Position numbers and translations under genes: made by a program. The notes under the pieces were generated by a model. The model searched no databases and was not told the DNA's origin. It saw only the letters and a program-made list of their open reading frames with translations. From Bacteroidota bacterium (GTDB lineage Bacteria > Bacteroidota > Bacteroidia > JAFLBG01), in the NCBI GenBank assembly GCA_017303975.1, contig JAFLBG010000021.1, positions 1 through 54,449 of the forward strand: 54,449 nt of DNA, written 5' to 3'. This document shows positions 17,970-27,815 of this stretch, one piece after another; position 1 is the stretch's first letter; each line of letters begins with the position of its first letter.

Positions 17970-18860
17970 ATGAAGAATATAATTGTAATAGGAAGTGGAA
18001 CTATGGGAAATGGTATAGCGCAAACATTTGCCCAATTTGGTAATAATGTTTCTTTAGTAGATGTATCTCAAGATGCTTTAAATAAAGCGTTAGCAACTAT
18101 AGCAAAAAATATAGACAGAATGATAGCAAAGGGTTTGGCAACAGAAGAAACTAAAAAAAGTACTTTGGGGAATATTAAAACATTTACCCAACTAAAGGAT
18201 GCTATACAAAATACAGATTTAGTTGTTGAAGCTGCGACAGAAAACAGTTCGTTAAAACTTTCTATTTTCAAAGAGTTGGACAGCTTGTGCCCTGCACATA
18301 CAATACTTGCTACAAATACCTCATCTATTTCCATTACAAAAATTGCTTCGGTAACCAAACGTGCCGACAAAGTAATTGGAATGCACTTTATGAATCCCGT
18401 TCCCATTATGAAACTAGTGGAAGTTATTCGAGGCTACTCTACTTCAAATGAAGTAACCGAACAAATAATGAATCTGTCAAAAAGTTTAAATAAAACACCT
18501 GTTGAAGTAAATGATTACCCGGGATTTATTGCAAACAGAATTTTAATGCCCATGATTAACGAAGCCATATACAGCCTTTACGAAGGCGTTGCAGGCGTTA
18601 ATGAAATTGACACCGTTATGAAATTAGGAATGGCACACCCAATGGGGCCTTTGCAATTAGCCGATTTTATTGGATTAGATGTTTGCTTGTCGATTTTACA
18701 AGTATTACAAGACGGCTTTGGCAATCCTAAATATAGCCCATGCCCATTATTAGTAAATATGGTTACAGCAGGTAATTTAGGTGTTAAATCAGGACAAGGA
18801 TTTTATTCTTATACGCACGGTACTAAGGATTTAATTGTTGCCAGCCGATTTAAGAAGTAG
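17970..18860 (+). CDS. 3-hydroxyacyl-CoA (3-hydroxybutyryl-CoA) dehydrogenase
   Basis: A 296-residue single-function dehydrogenase that oxidises 3-hydroxyacyl-CoA to 3-oxoacyl-CoA with NAD(P). The Rossmann motif GSGTMGNG sits at 8-15, followed by VEAATE (~79) and TNTSSISIT. The catalytic histidine is in GMHFMNPVP (about H139), and the C-terminal domain motif is YPGFIANRILMPMINEA. Length matches the Hbd/PaaH type, with no fused enoyl-CoA hydratase. The gene starts 31 bases after the TPR-SpoIIE phosphatase and may be read through from it. Whether it serves beta-oxidation, butanoate or phenylacetate metabolism is not shown by context. Confidence 0.92.
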   Translation: MKNIIVIGSGTMGNGIAQTFAQFGNNVSLVDVSQDALNKALATIAKNIDRMIAKGLATEETKKSTLGNIKTFTQLKDAIQNTDLVVEAATENSSLKLSIFKELDSLCPAHTILATNTSSISITKIASVTKRADKVIGMHFMNPVPIMKLVEVIRGYSTSNEVTEQIMNLSKSLNKTPVEVNDYPGFIANRILMPMINEAIYSLYEGVAGVNEIDTVMKLGMAHPMGPLQLADFIGLDVCLSILQVLQDGFGNPKYSPCPLLVNMVTAGNLGVKSGQGFYSYTHGTKDLIVASRFKK

Positions 18861-18964
18861 TCTATTAAAAGAGCACCATCTTCCCGCAGAAAATACAGAT
18901 AAAGACTGGACAAAAGATATTATATTTTGTATATTAATACGTTAAAATTTAAATAATTAATACA

Positions 18965-19648
18965 ATGAAAAAACTTTACACACTACTTTTCTTTTGTTTT
19001 AGTTTACAATTCTTGTTTTCACAAACAGATTTGGATAGTATTGCCATGATACCGGCAAACCCAACGAATAATGATGATGTAAAATTTGTACTATACATTA
19101 CAAAGTCATCAGCCCCTTGTACCGGATGGACGAATTCTTTTATAAAAACAAATAACCATTTTGATATTACGGATTGTATCTATATAGACCCACTTGGATT
19201 AGGGCTCCCGGTTATTTGTAATACTACAGATACTGTAAATATTGGTATGCAAGCCCCAGGAAGTTATACCTATCAAGTTGTATTAAGACAAACAGGTCAA
19301 GTTGGTTGTGTGTCTAGTTTTATGCTCGATACATCTGCTGTTCTAAATTTTACAGTAGGAGCATTTAACTCCATTTCAGAAGAATCGCTTTCAAATGCAA
19401 TAAGATTATATCCTAATCCTGCTACTAGCGATGAACTCGTTATTTCTGTAAACAATAAATTAGTTGGTAAAAACTCAAACCTTGTCTTTTACTCCATGCT
19501 TGGAAAAGAAATTCAACGAGTAAATATTTCTTCAACAAGCGGTAGGATTAAAATTAACACTAGTCATTTTGCAAACGGCATTTATTTGTATCGCATAGAA
19601 GATAATGACCTTAAAGGAAAAATAAACCGCCTGATTGTCTCTAAATAA
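18965..19648 (+). CDS. T9SS-secreted protein with type A C-terminal sorting domain
   Basis: A 227-residue protein with signal peptide (cleavage near LFSQ) and a C-terminal ~75-residue type IX secretion sorting domain. That domain has RLYPNPAT (~145-152), SMLGKEIQRV, FANGIYLYRI and a final basic RLIVSK. The region in between is a short, beta-rich, Cys-containing passenger (PCTGWTNSF, CIYI, VICN, GCVSSF) with no family I recognise. The protein should cross the outer membrane through the T9SS and have its tail removed. Four cysteines in the passenger may form two disulfides. It stands alone, with ~100 bases upstream and 32 bases to the methyltransferase gene. Confidence 0.88.
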   Translation: MKKLYTLLFFCFSLQFLFSQTDLDSIAMIPANPTNNDDVKFVLYITKSSAPCTGWTNSFIKTNNHFDITDCIYIDPLGLGLPVICNTTDTVNIGMQAPGSYTYQVVLRQTGQVGCVSSFMLDTSAVLNFTVGAFNSISEESLSNAIRLYPNPATSDELVISVNNKLVGKNSNLVFYSMLGKEIQRVNISSTSGRIKINTSHFANGIYLYRIEDNDLKGKINRLIVSK

Positions 19649-19680
19649 ACTACCTTTGACTCATTGAAAAATGAGTTGAT

Positions 19681-20877
19681 ATGAATAAAAAAGTAATTCT
19701 TCAAAACGGTAAAGAACAATCTTTGCTGCGTAAGCATCCTTGGGTTTTTTCGGGAGCTATAAAAAGTAAAGATGATGCTATACAAGATGGGGAAATAGTT
19801 GATGTTTTTTCTGTAAGTAATAAATACATTGGAAGTGGGCACTACCACAATGGATCTATAAGTGTTCGTCTTTTCTCGTTTGAAAATGTAGAGATAAATT
19901 CTCTTTTTTGGAAACAAAAATTAGTTAGCGCCTTTCAACTTCGAAGCATAGTTGGTTTAGCCAATAACAAATCTACAAATGCATATCGATTAATACATGG
20001 AGAAGGCGATGGTTTTCCTGGATTAATCATTGATATTTACAATGAAGTAGCTATTTTTCAGGCACACTCTATTGGTATGCATTTGCTTAAAAATACAATA
20101 GCTCCATTGCTTATTGAATTATTTGAAGGAAAGCTAAAAGCAGTATTTGATAAAAGTAAAGAAACATTACCTGCTAACTATTCCAACACAATCAAAAACG
20201 ATTATATAGTTGGGAATATTCCTGATAACAACATCGTAATTGAAAACAACTGCAAATTTCATGTAGATTGGGTGGGTGGTCAAAAAACAGGATTCTTTGT
20301 AGATCAAAGAGAAAATCGAAAATTACTCCAAAGCTACTCGCAAAATAAGACGGTATTAAATACATTTTGCTATACAGGCGGATTTTCTGTTTTTGCCTTA
20401 CAAGGTGGAGCAAAAGAGGTTCATTCTGTTGATAGCTCAAAGAAAGCAATAGAGTTGACAGAAAAAAACATTTTACTAAACTCGACCAAAGAAAACAACT
20501 TTTCCGAAAAACATACAGCTTTTGTACAAGATACATTTGACTATTTAAAAGATAAATCAAATCTGTACGATGTTATAATACTCGATCCTCCGGCATTTGC
20601 AAAACATCAAAATGCAAAACACAATGCTATAAATGGCTACAAAAGATTGAATGTTGAAGCTATTTCTAAAATAAAGTCAGGAGGAATTCTATTTACATTT
20701 TCCTGCTCACAAGTTATAGACCGTAAGATTTTTTATGGTACTGTAGCATCTGCTGCTATTGAAACTGGGCGAAACATACGAGTACTACATCATTTAAGTC
20801 AGCCTGCAGATCATCCTGTAAATATTTATCATCCTGAAGGGGAATATTTAAAGGGATTGGTATTGTATGTTGAATAA
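19681..20877 (+). CDS. RlmI-like class I SAM-dependent rRNA methyltransferase
   Basis: A 398-residue cytoplasmic methyltransferase of the RlmI (23S rRNA m5C1962) family. The N-terminal PUA domain (~1-75) opens with KHPWVFSGAI. The EEHD-like middle domain contains the EGDGFPGLIIDIY element. The SAM-binding domain includes QKTGFFVDQRENR, NTFCYTGGFSVFA (~225) and the catalytic-site DPPAF (302-306). Late SCSQVIDRKIF and HPVNIYHPEGEYLKGL match family ends. The protein terminates just before a strong bidirectional terminator that it shares with rpmE2. Specific rRNA position is inferred from the family only. Confidence 0.9.
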   Translation: MNKKVILQNGKEQSLLRKHPWVFSGAIKSKDDAIQDGEIVDVFSVSNKYIGSGHYHNGSISVRLFSFENVEINSLFWKQKLVSAFQLRSIVGLANNKSTNAYRLIHGEGDGFPGLIIDIYNEVAIFQAHSIGMHLLKNTIAPLLIELFEGKLKAVFDKSKETLPANYSNTIKNDYIVGNIPDNNIVIENNCKFHVDWVGGQKTGFFVDQRENRKLLQSYSQNKTVLNTFCYTGGFSVFALQGGAKEVHSVDSSKKAIELTEKNILLNSTKENNFSEKHTAFVQDTFDYLKDKSNLYDVIILDPPAFAKHQNAKHNAINGYKRLNVEAISKIKSGGILFTFSCSQVIDRKIFYGTVASAAIETGRNIRVLHHLSQPADHPVNIYHPEGEYLKGLVLYVE

Positions 20878-20896
20878 TATTTTTGTATTATATAGT

Positions 20897-20940
20897 TAAT
20901 AAATAAGCCCCATACAATTTTGTATGGGGCTTATTTATTA
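20897..20940. terminator. Bidirectional intrinsic terminator between rlmI-like gene and rpmE2
   Basis: A perfect 20-bp stem (20897-20916 with 20921-20940) and a four-base loop. The stem has a GC core (AGCCCCATACA) flanked by A/T runs on both sides, so it can stop transcription from either of the two convergent genes. Confidence 0.9.
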
Positions 20941-20961
20941 AAAGAGTATTAGCTAAAAAAA

Positions 20962-21213
20962 TTAATCTTTCTTTTTATACTTAGTTCTAAATTTATCTAC
21001 TCTACCTGCAGTATCAACTAATTTCATTTTACCTGTATAGAATGGATGAGACATATAAGATATATCTAGTTTTACAAGAGGGTATTCATTACCATCTTCC
21101 CACTTAATTGTATCTTTTGTTTCTGCTGTAGATTTTGTTAAAAAAGCATAGTCAATAGACATATCTTTAAATACCACTAATCTGTAATTTTCTGGGTGTA
21201 TACCTTTTTTCAT
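20962..21213 (-). CDS. rpmE2: 50S ribosomal protein L31 type B
   Basis: An 83-residue ribosomal protein. It begins [17 protein letters not shown] and has the [21 protein letters not shown] block typical of L31. It lacks the zinc-binding CxxC of type A L31, so it is the zinc-independent type B paralogue common as the sole L31 in Bacteroidota. It is monocistronic: a strong bidirectional terminator lies 21 bases beyond its stop and it has its own promoter. That promoter overlaps the terminator of rpoD. Confidence 0.95.
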   Translation of the reverse strand: MKKGIHPENYRLVVFKDMSIDYAFLTKSTAETKDTIKWEDGNEYPLVKLDISYMSHPFYTGKMKLVDTAGRVDKFRTKYKKKD

Positions 21214-21239
21214 TTCCGTAATTTTTACTTATTCGTTTG

Positions 21240-21270
21240 CAAAGATAATACAATAAACTAAAAAAACAAA
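21240..21270 (-). promoter_or_regulatory. rpmE2 promoter (TTTG-N19-TATCTTTG)
   Basis: On the minus strand TTTG (21267-21270), a 19-base spacer and TATCTTTG (21240-21247) match the Bacteroidota primary-sigma consensus. The start codon is about 26 bases beyond the -7 box. The -33 box sits inside the right-hand stem of the rpoD terminator. Confidence 0.65.
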
Positions 21271-21300
21271 GGGTAGGAAACCCAAACCTACCCTTTGTTT
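21264..21300 (-). terminator. Intrinsic terminator of rpoD
   Basis: Perfect 14-bp stem (21264-21277 with 21287-21300), nine-base loop, and a T-run on the minus strand (complement of the A-run at 21260-21266). It lies 30 bases downstream of the rpoD stop. Confidence 0.85.
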
Positions 21301-21330
21301 AACCCAATTAAACAACAAACCCTACTTAGC

Positions 21331-22191
21331 TTACAAGTAACTTTTAAGAGCTGTCTTTCTTGCAGACATTCTCATTTTGCGCAATGCTTTATCTTTTATT
21401 TGTCTTACACGCTCTTTACTCAATTCTAAATGATTCCCTATTTCCTCCAAAGACTGGTATTTACTACCATCTAGGCCATAATACATACATATTATTCTTT
21501 CTTCACGTTTTGATAATCTACACAACATTCTTTGCAATTCCTGCTTTAAAGACTCATCCATTAAGTTATTGTCCGCTCCTTCTCCATCTGTACTTTCCAA
21601 CACATTTACTAGTGTTCTATCTTCATCATCGTCTATTGGTTTATCAATAGATACTGCTTTGGTATTGTAACTGATAAATTCTGTTACTTCATCTGCATGC
21701 ATCCCTAGCACTTGACCAAGCTCATCGCTTGATGGCTCTCTTTCATATTCCTGCTCCAACTTGGCCAAGGCCTTTTTTACTTTGTTCAAAACGGTTACCT
21801 TATTAGATGGTAAACGCACTATTTTCGCGTGTTCTTCAATAGATTTTAGTATTGTTTGTCTAATCCACCATACGGCATAAGATATAAATTTAAACCCTTT
21901 TGTAGCATCAAATTTCTCTGCTGCTTTGATTAAACCTACGTTTCCTTCATTTATTAAATCAGTCAATGGAACTCCTTGATTTTGGTATTGCTTTGCAACT
22001 GATATAACAAATCGCAAATTGCATTTTACTAACCTATCCAAGGCTTCCATGCTACCATTTTTAATTTCTTGTGCTAACTTTACCTCCTCATCTGCAGTTA
22101 GCATATCAATCTTACCTACTTCTTGTAAGTATTTATCAAACGAGTAACTTTCTCTGTTTGTAATTTGTTGGGTAATTGTTAGCTGTTTCAT
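21331..22191 (-). CDS. rpoD: Primary RNA polymerase sigma factor RpoD/SigA
   Basis: A 286-residue sigma-70 factor, the short Bacteroidota primary type with no large non-conserved region. Region 1.2 (YLQEVGKIDMLTADEE, ~21-36) precedes region 2, which has the core-binding and -10 recognition helix (FISYAVWWIRQTILKSI, ~102-118). Region 3 (RLPSNKVTVLNKV) and region 4.2 helix-turn-helix (LEEIGNHLELSKERVRQIKDKALRKMR, ~245-271) follow. The promoters noted in this window (TTG/TAnnTTTG) are of the kind this factor reads in relatives. Upstream is a 293-base gap holding the preceding gene's terminator and an inverted repeat. A clean terminator follows, so it is probably monocistronic. Confidence 0.95.
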   Translation of the reverse strand: MKQLTITQQITNRESYSFDKYLQEVGKIDMLTADEEVKLAQEIKNGSMEALDRLVKCNLRFVISVAKQYQNQGVPLTDLINEGNVGLIKAAEKFDATKGFKFISYAVWWIRQTILKSIEEHAKIVRLPSNKVTVLNKVKKALAKLEQEYEREPSSDELGQVLGMHADEVTEFISYNTKAVSIDKPIDDDEDRTLVNVLESTDGEGADNNLMDESLKQELQRMLCRLSKREERIICMYYGLDGSKYQSLEEIGNHLELSKERVRQIKDKALRKMRMSARKTALKSYL

Positions 22192-22484
22192 TTTAGTAGG
22201 TTTTAAAGGGTTAACTATTTATTTTTTGCTTTTAAAAATCCAACCATTTTAACTAAGATGTTTTATTTAGTATTGATGGTTGCATTTGGTTTTTGGTTCT
22301 TTAACGTACTACAATCGTTAAAGGTTATAGGTAACCACTACATTTAATTATTAAAAGTTTTAAAAAAACGAAACCTTTTATTAACAACCTGAAATTCAAT
22401 TAGTTGAATTTAAAATAAATTAAAAAAAAACGAGATGTAGTTATATACTACACCTCGTTTTTTAATAAATTAGGTAAAATTGTG
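22192..22484. other. Gap between rpoD and siaC-like gene; long rpoD leader region
   Basis: There is no coding sequence in these 293 bases. They hold the siaC-side terminator (22424-22462), a perfect 8-bp inverted repeat AAATTCAA-TTAG-TTGAATTT (22392-22411) and otherwise AT-rich sequence that must contain the rpoD promoter. I could not pick a single convincing TTG/TAnnTTTG pair. The inverted repeat could be an operator or a leader hairpin. Confidence 0.5.
22424..22462 (-). terminator. Intrinsic terminator downstream of siaC-like gene
   Basis: Stem of about 12 bp (ACGAGATGTAGT at 22430-22441 with ACTACACCTCGT at 22448-22459). Its single non-Watson-Crick position is a G-U pair only in the minus-strand RNA. 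A nine-base A-run at 22422-22430 becomes the U-tract on that strand. Confidence 0.82.
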
Positions 22485-22865
22485 TTATTCTGCTATCTCA
22501 ACCATTTTAAATGGCACATTAATAATAGCTTGGTAATCTTCTCCGGCTTCTAACATATCTTCATCATCAGATTCGTAGTGCCAGTTAATTACCACTTGGC
22601 TGCCAGACTTGTTTATTGATTCTAATTTTTTAAACACATCCAAAATACATTTAGATGAACTTGTATTAAAATATTCCAATTGAATATCAACAGCTGTAGC
22701 TGTGTTAGGTTTCATGGCATATTTTTCTAACCAATCAACCAATGGTTTGTAAAACTCAATTGAGTTTTCAGGAATTGATCTTCCTTTGATTAATAATCTT
22801 CCATTTGCTGAATCGAAGCTAATGGTTGGTGTTTTGGGTGTTCCTTCAATTGATAATTGTTCCAT
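22485..22865 (-). CDS. SiaC-like regulatory phosphoprotein (DUF1987)
   Basis: A 126-residue single-domain protein of the DUF1987/SiaC family: FDSANGRLLIKGRSIPENSIEFY at the start and LEYFNTSSSKCILDVF at 63-78. SiaC of Pseudomonas is phosphorylated on a threonine by SiaB, dephosphorylated by the PP2C SiaA, and in its unphosphorylated form activates a diguanylate cyclase. Thr68 here, in YFNTSSS, aligns with that phospho-site. The gene starts 15 bases after the SiaB-like kinase gene and ends in a terminator. No GGDEF protein is encoded in the window, so the downstream target is unknown. Confidence 0.88.
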   Translation of the reverse strand: MEQLSIEGTPKTPTISFDSANGRLLIKGRSIPENSIEFYKPLVDWLEKYAMKPNTATAVDIQLEYFNTSSSKCILDVFKKLESINKSGSQVVINWHYESDDEDMLEAGEDYQAIINVPFKMVEIAE

Positions 22866-22880
22866 AATTGGGTCCTCCGT

Positions 22881-23435
22881 TTATTGAGATATTTTAATGT
22901 TCAAACTGAAAAATGAATAATTTTCGTCAACCGGTAAAAATGTATATTTTAATTTTTGTCCTGTTTTTCTTGCTATATCTATCATTCCAAGACCTCCCCC
23001 TCCTTTGTCTGACATTTGGCCATTGTCTAATACTTCTTTGTAGTAATCTTTTAGCTCTTCTTTGGTAAGGCTATTTACCTTATCAATTCTTGCTTTTAAG
23101 CCATCTACATTTTGGTTTTTTATATAATTGCCTGTTATAATAGTATATTCGTTATCAACCTTACCAACCATGAAAATAGCTGAACGAGCAGGTTCGTTAT
23201 TTACTATTTCTGGAGCTTGAAGTTCGTCCATGTGATGATAAAGGTTTTGCAAACACTCTACTAACACATTATAAACCTTCTTTTTAATGCGAGGCTCCTC
23301 TTGCATATTATCAAGCTTAGACTCCATTATTTGCAATATGGATGTAAGAAGTTCTGAAGTGATATCTCCCTTGAATGAGAGCATAATATTATTACGCTCC
23401 ATTTTATCATAAAAATCGTAGATATCAAACTTCAT
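22881..23435 (-). CDS. SiaB-like protein kinase (DUF6272)
   Basis: A 184-residue GHKL-fold kinase-like protein. VYNVLVECLQNLYHHMD (~75-91) resembles the N-box with its Glu/Asn, and SDKGGGGLGMIDIARKTG (~140-157) the glycine-rich ATP-lid box. No histidine-phosphotransfer domain is present, as in anti-sigma/SiaB kinases that phosphorylate a partner protein on Ser/Thr. The neighbouring SiaC-like gene, 15 bases downstream, supplies the obvious substrate. A TATATTTG element lies 34 bases upstream of the start. Family call is strong; the regulatory output is unknown. Confidence 0.87.
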   Translation of the reverse strand: MKFDIYDFYDKMERNNIMLSFKGDITSELLTSILQIMESKLDNMQEEPRIKKKVYNVLVECLQNLYHHMDELQAPEIVNNEPARSAIFMVGKVDNEYTIITGNYIKNQNVDGLKARIDKVNSLTKEELKDYYKEVLDNGQMSDKGGGGLGMIDIARKTGQKLKYTFLPVDENYSFFSLNIKISQ

Positions 23436-23469
23436 GAAATCTTAAGCTCTATTTTTCAATGCTTTGAAA

Positions 23470-23495
23470 CAAATATAAAAGATTTTTTTTACCAA
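23470..23495 (-). promoter_or_regulatory. Candidate promoter of the siaB-siaC-like operon
   Basis: The minus strand carries TATATTTG (23470-23477), an exact TAnnTTTG. The nearest TTG is 23493-23495, a 15-base spacer and so slightly short for the consensus. The start codon is 34 bases downstream of the -7 box. Confidence 0.45.
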
Positions 23496-23595
23496 AAAAA
23501 TTATATGAAATATTATTGGGTATTAATGTGGTTAATTGATCCATATTGCCAGCAAAACAGATATTTAAATTATGGCGTATTTAATGGGCAATCGT

Positions 23596-24312
23596 TTATT
23601 TTAAATCAAAAAAAGACTCAACACCCGGAATACGCTGCAAGGTGAAGCCTTCGGCATATTTTACACCAATATGCTTACCATACTCCTCTGCCCTACTGTA
23701 CAAATGGTTCAAAAATTCAGGTTTAGAAATTAACGTTTCCGGTTCTTTGGAATTTGGATCAAAAAATTGCGATTTATAAGCCTTTACAGCCAACATTTTG
23801 GTTTCAATAAAATCTGTAATATCTATTACAAAATCAGGATTAATATGCCAGTACTGAATGTAATGGTATAGGGAATTTGCTCGCCATGGCTCTTGTTTTT
23901 TACCATTTAAATCAGTTTCTATCATCCTTAATCCAGAAAGAAACGAAGCTTGTGTAATTAGCTCACATGCTTTACCATGATCGGGGTGGCGGTCCTTACT
24001 AGCAGGTGTAACGATAATATCAGGTTGGTACTTTCGTATCGCTTTTATTACTTCTAGCTGGTGTTTTTTTTCGTTGGTGAAAAACCCATCAGGCAAGCTT
24101 AAATTGTCTCTTACATCTACTCCAAGTATGTTTGCTGCTGTTTCGGCTTCTTGATCTCTATCTTTTATACTTCCTCTGGTTCCGAGCTCTCCACGAGTTA
24201 AATCAACAATGCCAATTTTTTTTCCTTGTTTTTTGTGTTTTAATATAGTTCCACCACAAGATAATTCAACATCATCTGGGTGAGCACCAAAAAAAAGAAT
24301 ATCTACTTTCAT
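23596..24312 (-). CDS. bshB1: Bacillithiol biosynthesis deacetylase BshB1
   Basis: A 238-residue zinc deacetylase of the PIG-L/LmbE family that removes the acetyl group from GlcNAc-malate in bacillithiol synthesis. The metal and catalytic motif AHPDDVE is at 10-16 (H11, D13, D14) and the third zinc ligand is H112 in RHPDHG. The C-terminal half has WHINPDFVIDITDF and KSQFFDPNS, which distinguish BshB1 from other LmbE proteins. Its ATG overlaps the stop of the upstream gene by one base (TAATG), implying translational coupling. bshA and bshC are not in the window. Confidence 0.92.
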   Translation of the reverse strand: MKVDILFFGAHPDDVELSCGGTILKHKKQGKKIGIVDLTRGELGTRGSIKDRDQEAETAANILGVDVRDNLSLPDGFFTNEKKHQLEVIKAIRKYQPDIIVTPASKDRHPDHGKACELITQASFLSGLRMIETDLNGKKQEPWRANSLYHYIQYWHINPDFVIDITDFIETKMLAVKAYKSQFFDPNSKEPETLISKPEFLNHLYSRAEEYGKHIGVKYAEGFTLQRIPGVESFFDLK

Positions 24313-24872
24313 TACAATGGTTGATTAGTGCGATTGTTAATCATAAATAAATACGTATCTATTTGTCGAAGAAAAAATTTTACACTTTTATCTGTATCTA
24401 CTTTTATTAAAAAATCGTAATTTTTCTCGTTAAAATCGTTGTGTATGCCCACTTTAAACTGTGCCTTACTTGCTGCGCCAATAAATTGAAGCGGCAACTC
24501 TGCTCTCATATTTAAATCGATTAAGATATCGTATTCCTCTTCTATAAAATTTTTAACAAACGCCTCGGTTGGCTTACAATACAAGTTCAATTCTTTTGGT
24601 GTAAAAAAATCATACTCTAGCTTTGAATAAGTGAATTGAGGGACAAAACCACTGCTGTAGTAGCCAATAGCTTTTACCTTTTTTTTCATCTCTTTTAAAT
24701 AGGTTATATATTTTTTTAACAGATCGAAATCTTCTTTATTGCTTGAATCGAACAAAATGCCAATGGTTTTAGCATCTTCTAAATTGAACGCTCTTCTATT
24801 TCTGCTGTTTTTCTTTGCTTCTGATTGCAACAAAAATTTACCAATATATTCTCTGCTTTTTTTTAAAAACAC
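24312..24872 (-). CDS. DUF6913-like conserved hypothetical protein
   Basis: A 186-residue soluble protein from a GTG at 24870-24872. It has a basic N-terminus and an alpha/beta middle (AKTIGILFDSSNKEDFDLLKKYI; EEEYDILIDLNMRAELPLQFIGAASKAQFKVGIH), then a C-terminal KFFLRQIDTYLFMIN. This resembles the DUF6913 family of Bacteroidota, whose function is unknown. The phrase about Leu/Asn followed by AASKAQFKVGI recalls glycosyltransferase-B or nucleotide-binding folds, but that is speculation. The stop overlaps the bshB1 start by one base, so the two proteins are made together. Confidence 0.7.
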   Translation of the reverse strand: MFLKKSREYIGKFLLQSEAKKNSRNRRAFNLEDAKTIGILFDSSNKEDFDLLKKYITYLKEMKKKVKAIGYYSSGFVPQFTYSKLEYDFFTPKELNLYCKPTEAFVKNFIEEEYDILIDLNMRAELPLQFIGAASKAQFKVGIHNDFNEKNYDFLIKVDTDKSVKFFLRQIDTYLFMINNRTNQPL

Positions 24873-24958
24873 TATTTATTTTTATTAGGTTATTCTAAGT
24901 TCCTACACTTATTTTCTATACACACTTCTAGCTATCAAACAATAAGATGGTGTTAAAA

Positions 24959-27036
<2,078 letters not shown>

Positions 27037-27165
27037 AATAACAAAAGTAAATTAATGATTTGTTATTGTTTTTAATCTATAAAATGTTTTAAATAATTTG
27101 GATTATCACTCTTTTATATTCATCAATTTTAATTATTAAAAAAACGTTATAAAATAAAGGCATTC

Positions 27166-27239
27166 CTGCTCCGTAGGAGCAGACTGTTTGTAGAAACTAT
27201 ATCCTCCTGCATTTCTTAGCTCCTTAGGAGCGACCTGTT
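27166..27239 (+). repeat. REP-like palindrome pair, copy 2 (abutting the transposase stop, inverted)
   Basis: GCTCCGTAGGAGC (27168-27180) and GCTCCTTAGGAGC (27219-27231) with a linker containing ACTGTTTGTAG. This linker is the inverse of the CTACAAACAGT in copy 1. The unit is therefore inverted relative to copies 1 and 3 and ends directly at the transposase stop codon. Confidence 0.75.
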
Positions 27240-27701
27240 CTATTTAACCCACTCAAATAGATATTTTTCATCGTATTCAATTCCAAAATGTCCAAGAAAA
27301 GAAATATACTCTTCTTTAAATGTTTTCTTCTTATGATGCTCTTCCTGATTTAAAATATATTTTATAACTGTATCTATTTGGCTTTTAGAATATGAAAATG
27401 CACCAAATCCTTCTTGCCAAGTGAACTTACCAATAACCCACTTTTTATCGTTTATAAAATTGGAAGAACCAGATTTTATATCACGAACTAAATCAGAAAT
27501 AGAAACAGAAGGTTTTATTGCAATAAGTAAGTGCGTATGATCCGGCATGCAAAAAACAGAAAGTACTTTCTGTCCTCTTTTTTGAACTATTCCGGAAATA
27601 TATTTGTGCAACTCCTCTCTATTATTTCTAGGAATCAGATTTGCTCTTCCATTTACTGCAAATACAATTTGAATATATATTTGGGTATAGGTATTTGGCA
27701 T
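27240..27701 (-). mobile_element. IS200/IS605-like tyrosine transposase (RAYT-type)
   Basis: A 153-residue Y1 HUH transposase, about the usual length for IS200 TnpA. The HUH pair is H55/H57 in MPDHTHLLIAI. The nucleophile is Y115 with N118/Q119 in IKYILNQEEHH, matching the family's YxxxQ helix. SYSKSQID and KKKTFKEEYISFL are typical of Bacteroidota members. All catalytic residues are intact and there is no frameshift. No TnpB is present. REP-like palindromes sit immediately on both sides (27166-27239 and 27701-27767) and again before ligA, as for REP-associated transposases. The gene itself, not a full IS with defined ends, is what can be delimited. Confidence 0.88.
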
Positions 27702-27767
27702 ATAATAGTTCGCTCCTACGGAGCTTATTTTGTTTTTTACTATAAATGGTTCGTTCTTATCGGACTG
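27701..27767 (-). repeat. REP-like palindrome pair, copy 3 (upstream of the transposase)
   Basis: GCTCCTACGGAGC (27712-27724) and a decayed partner GTTCTTATCGGAC (27753-27765) with the same T-rich linker as copy 1. The transposase start codon touches this block. Confidence 0.72.
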
Positions 27768-27815
27768 AAAGCTACTAAATATAATATTTTGAGATTATTT
27801 ACTTGTAAACTTCCA

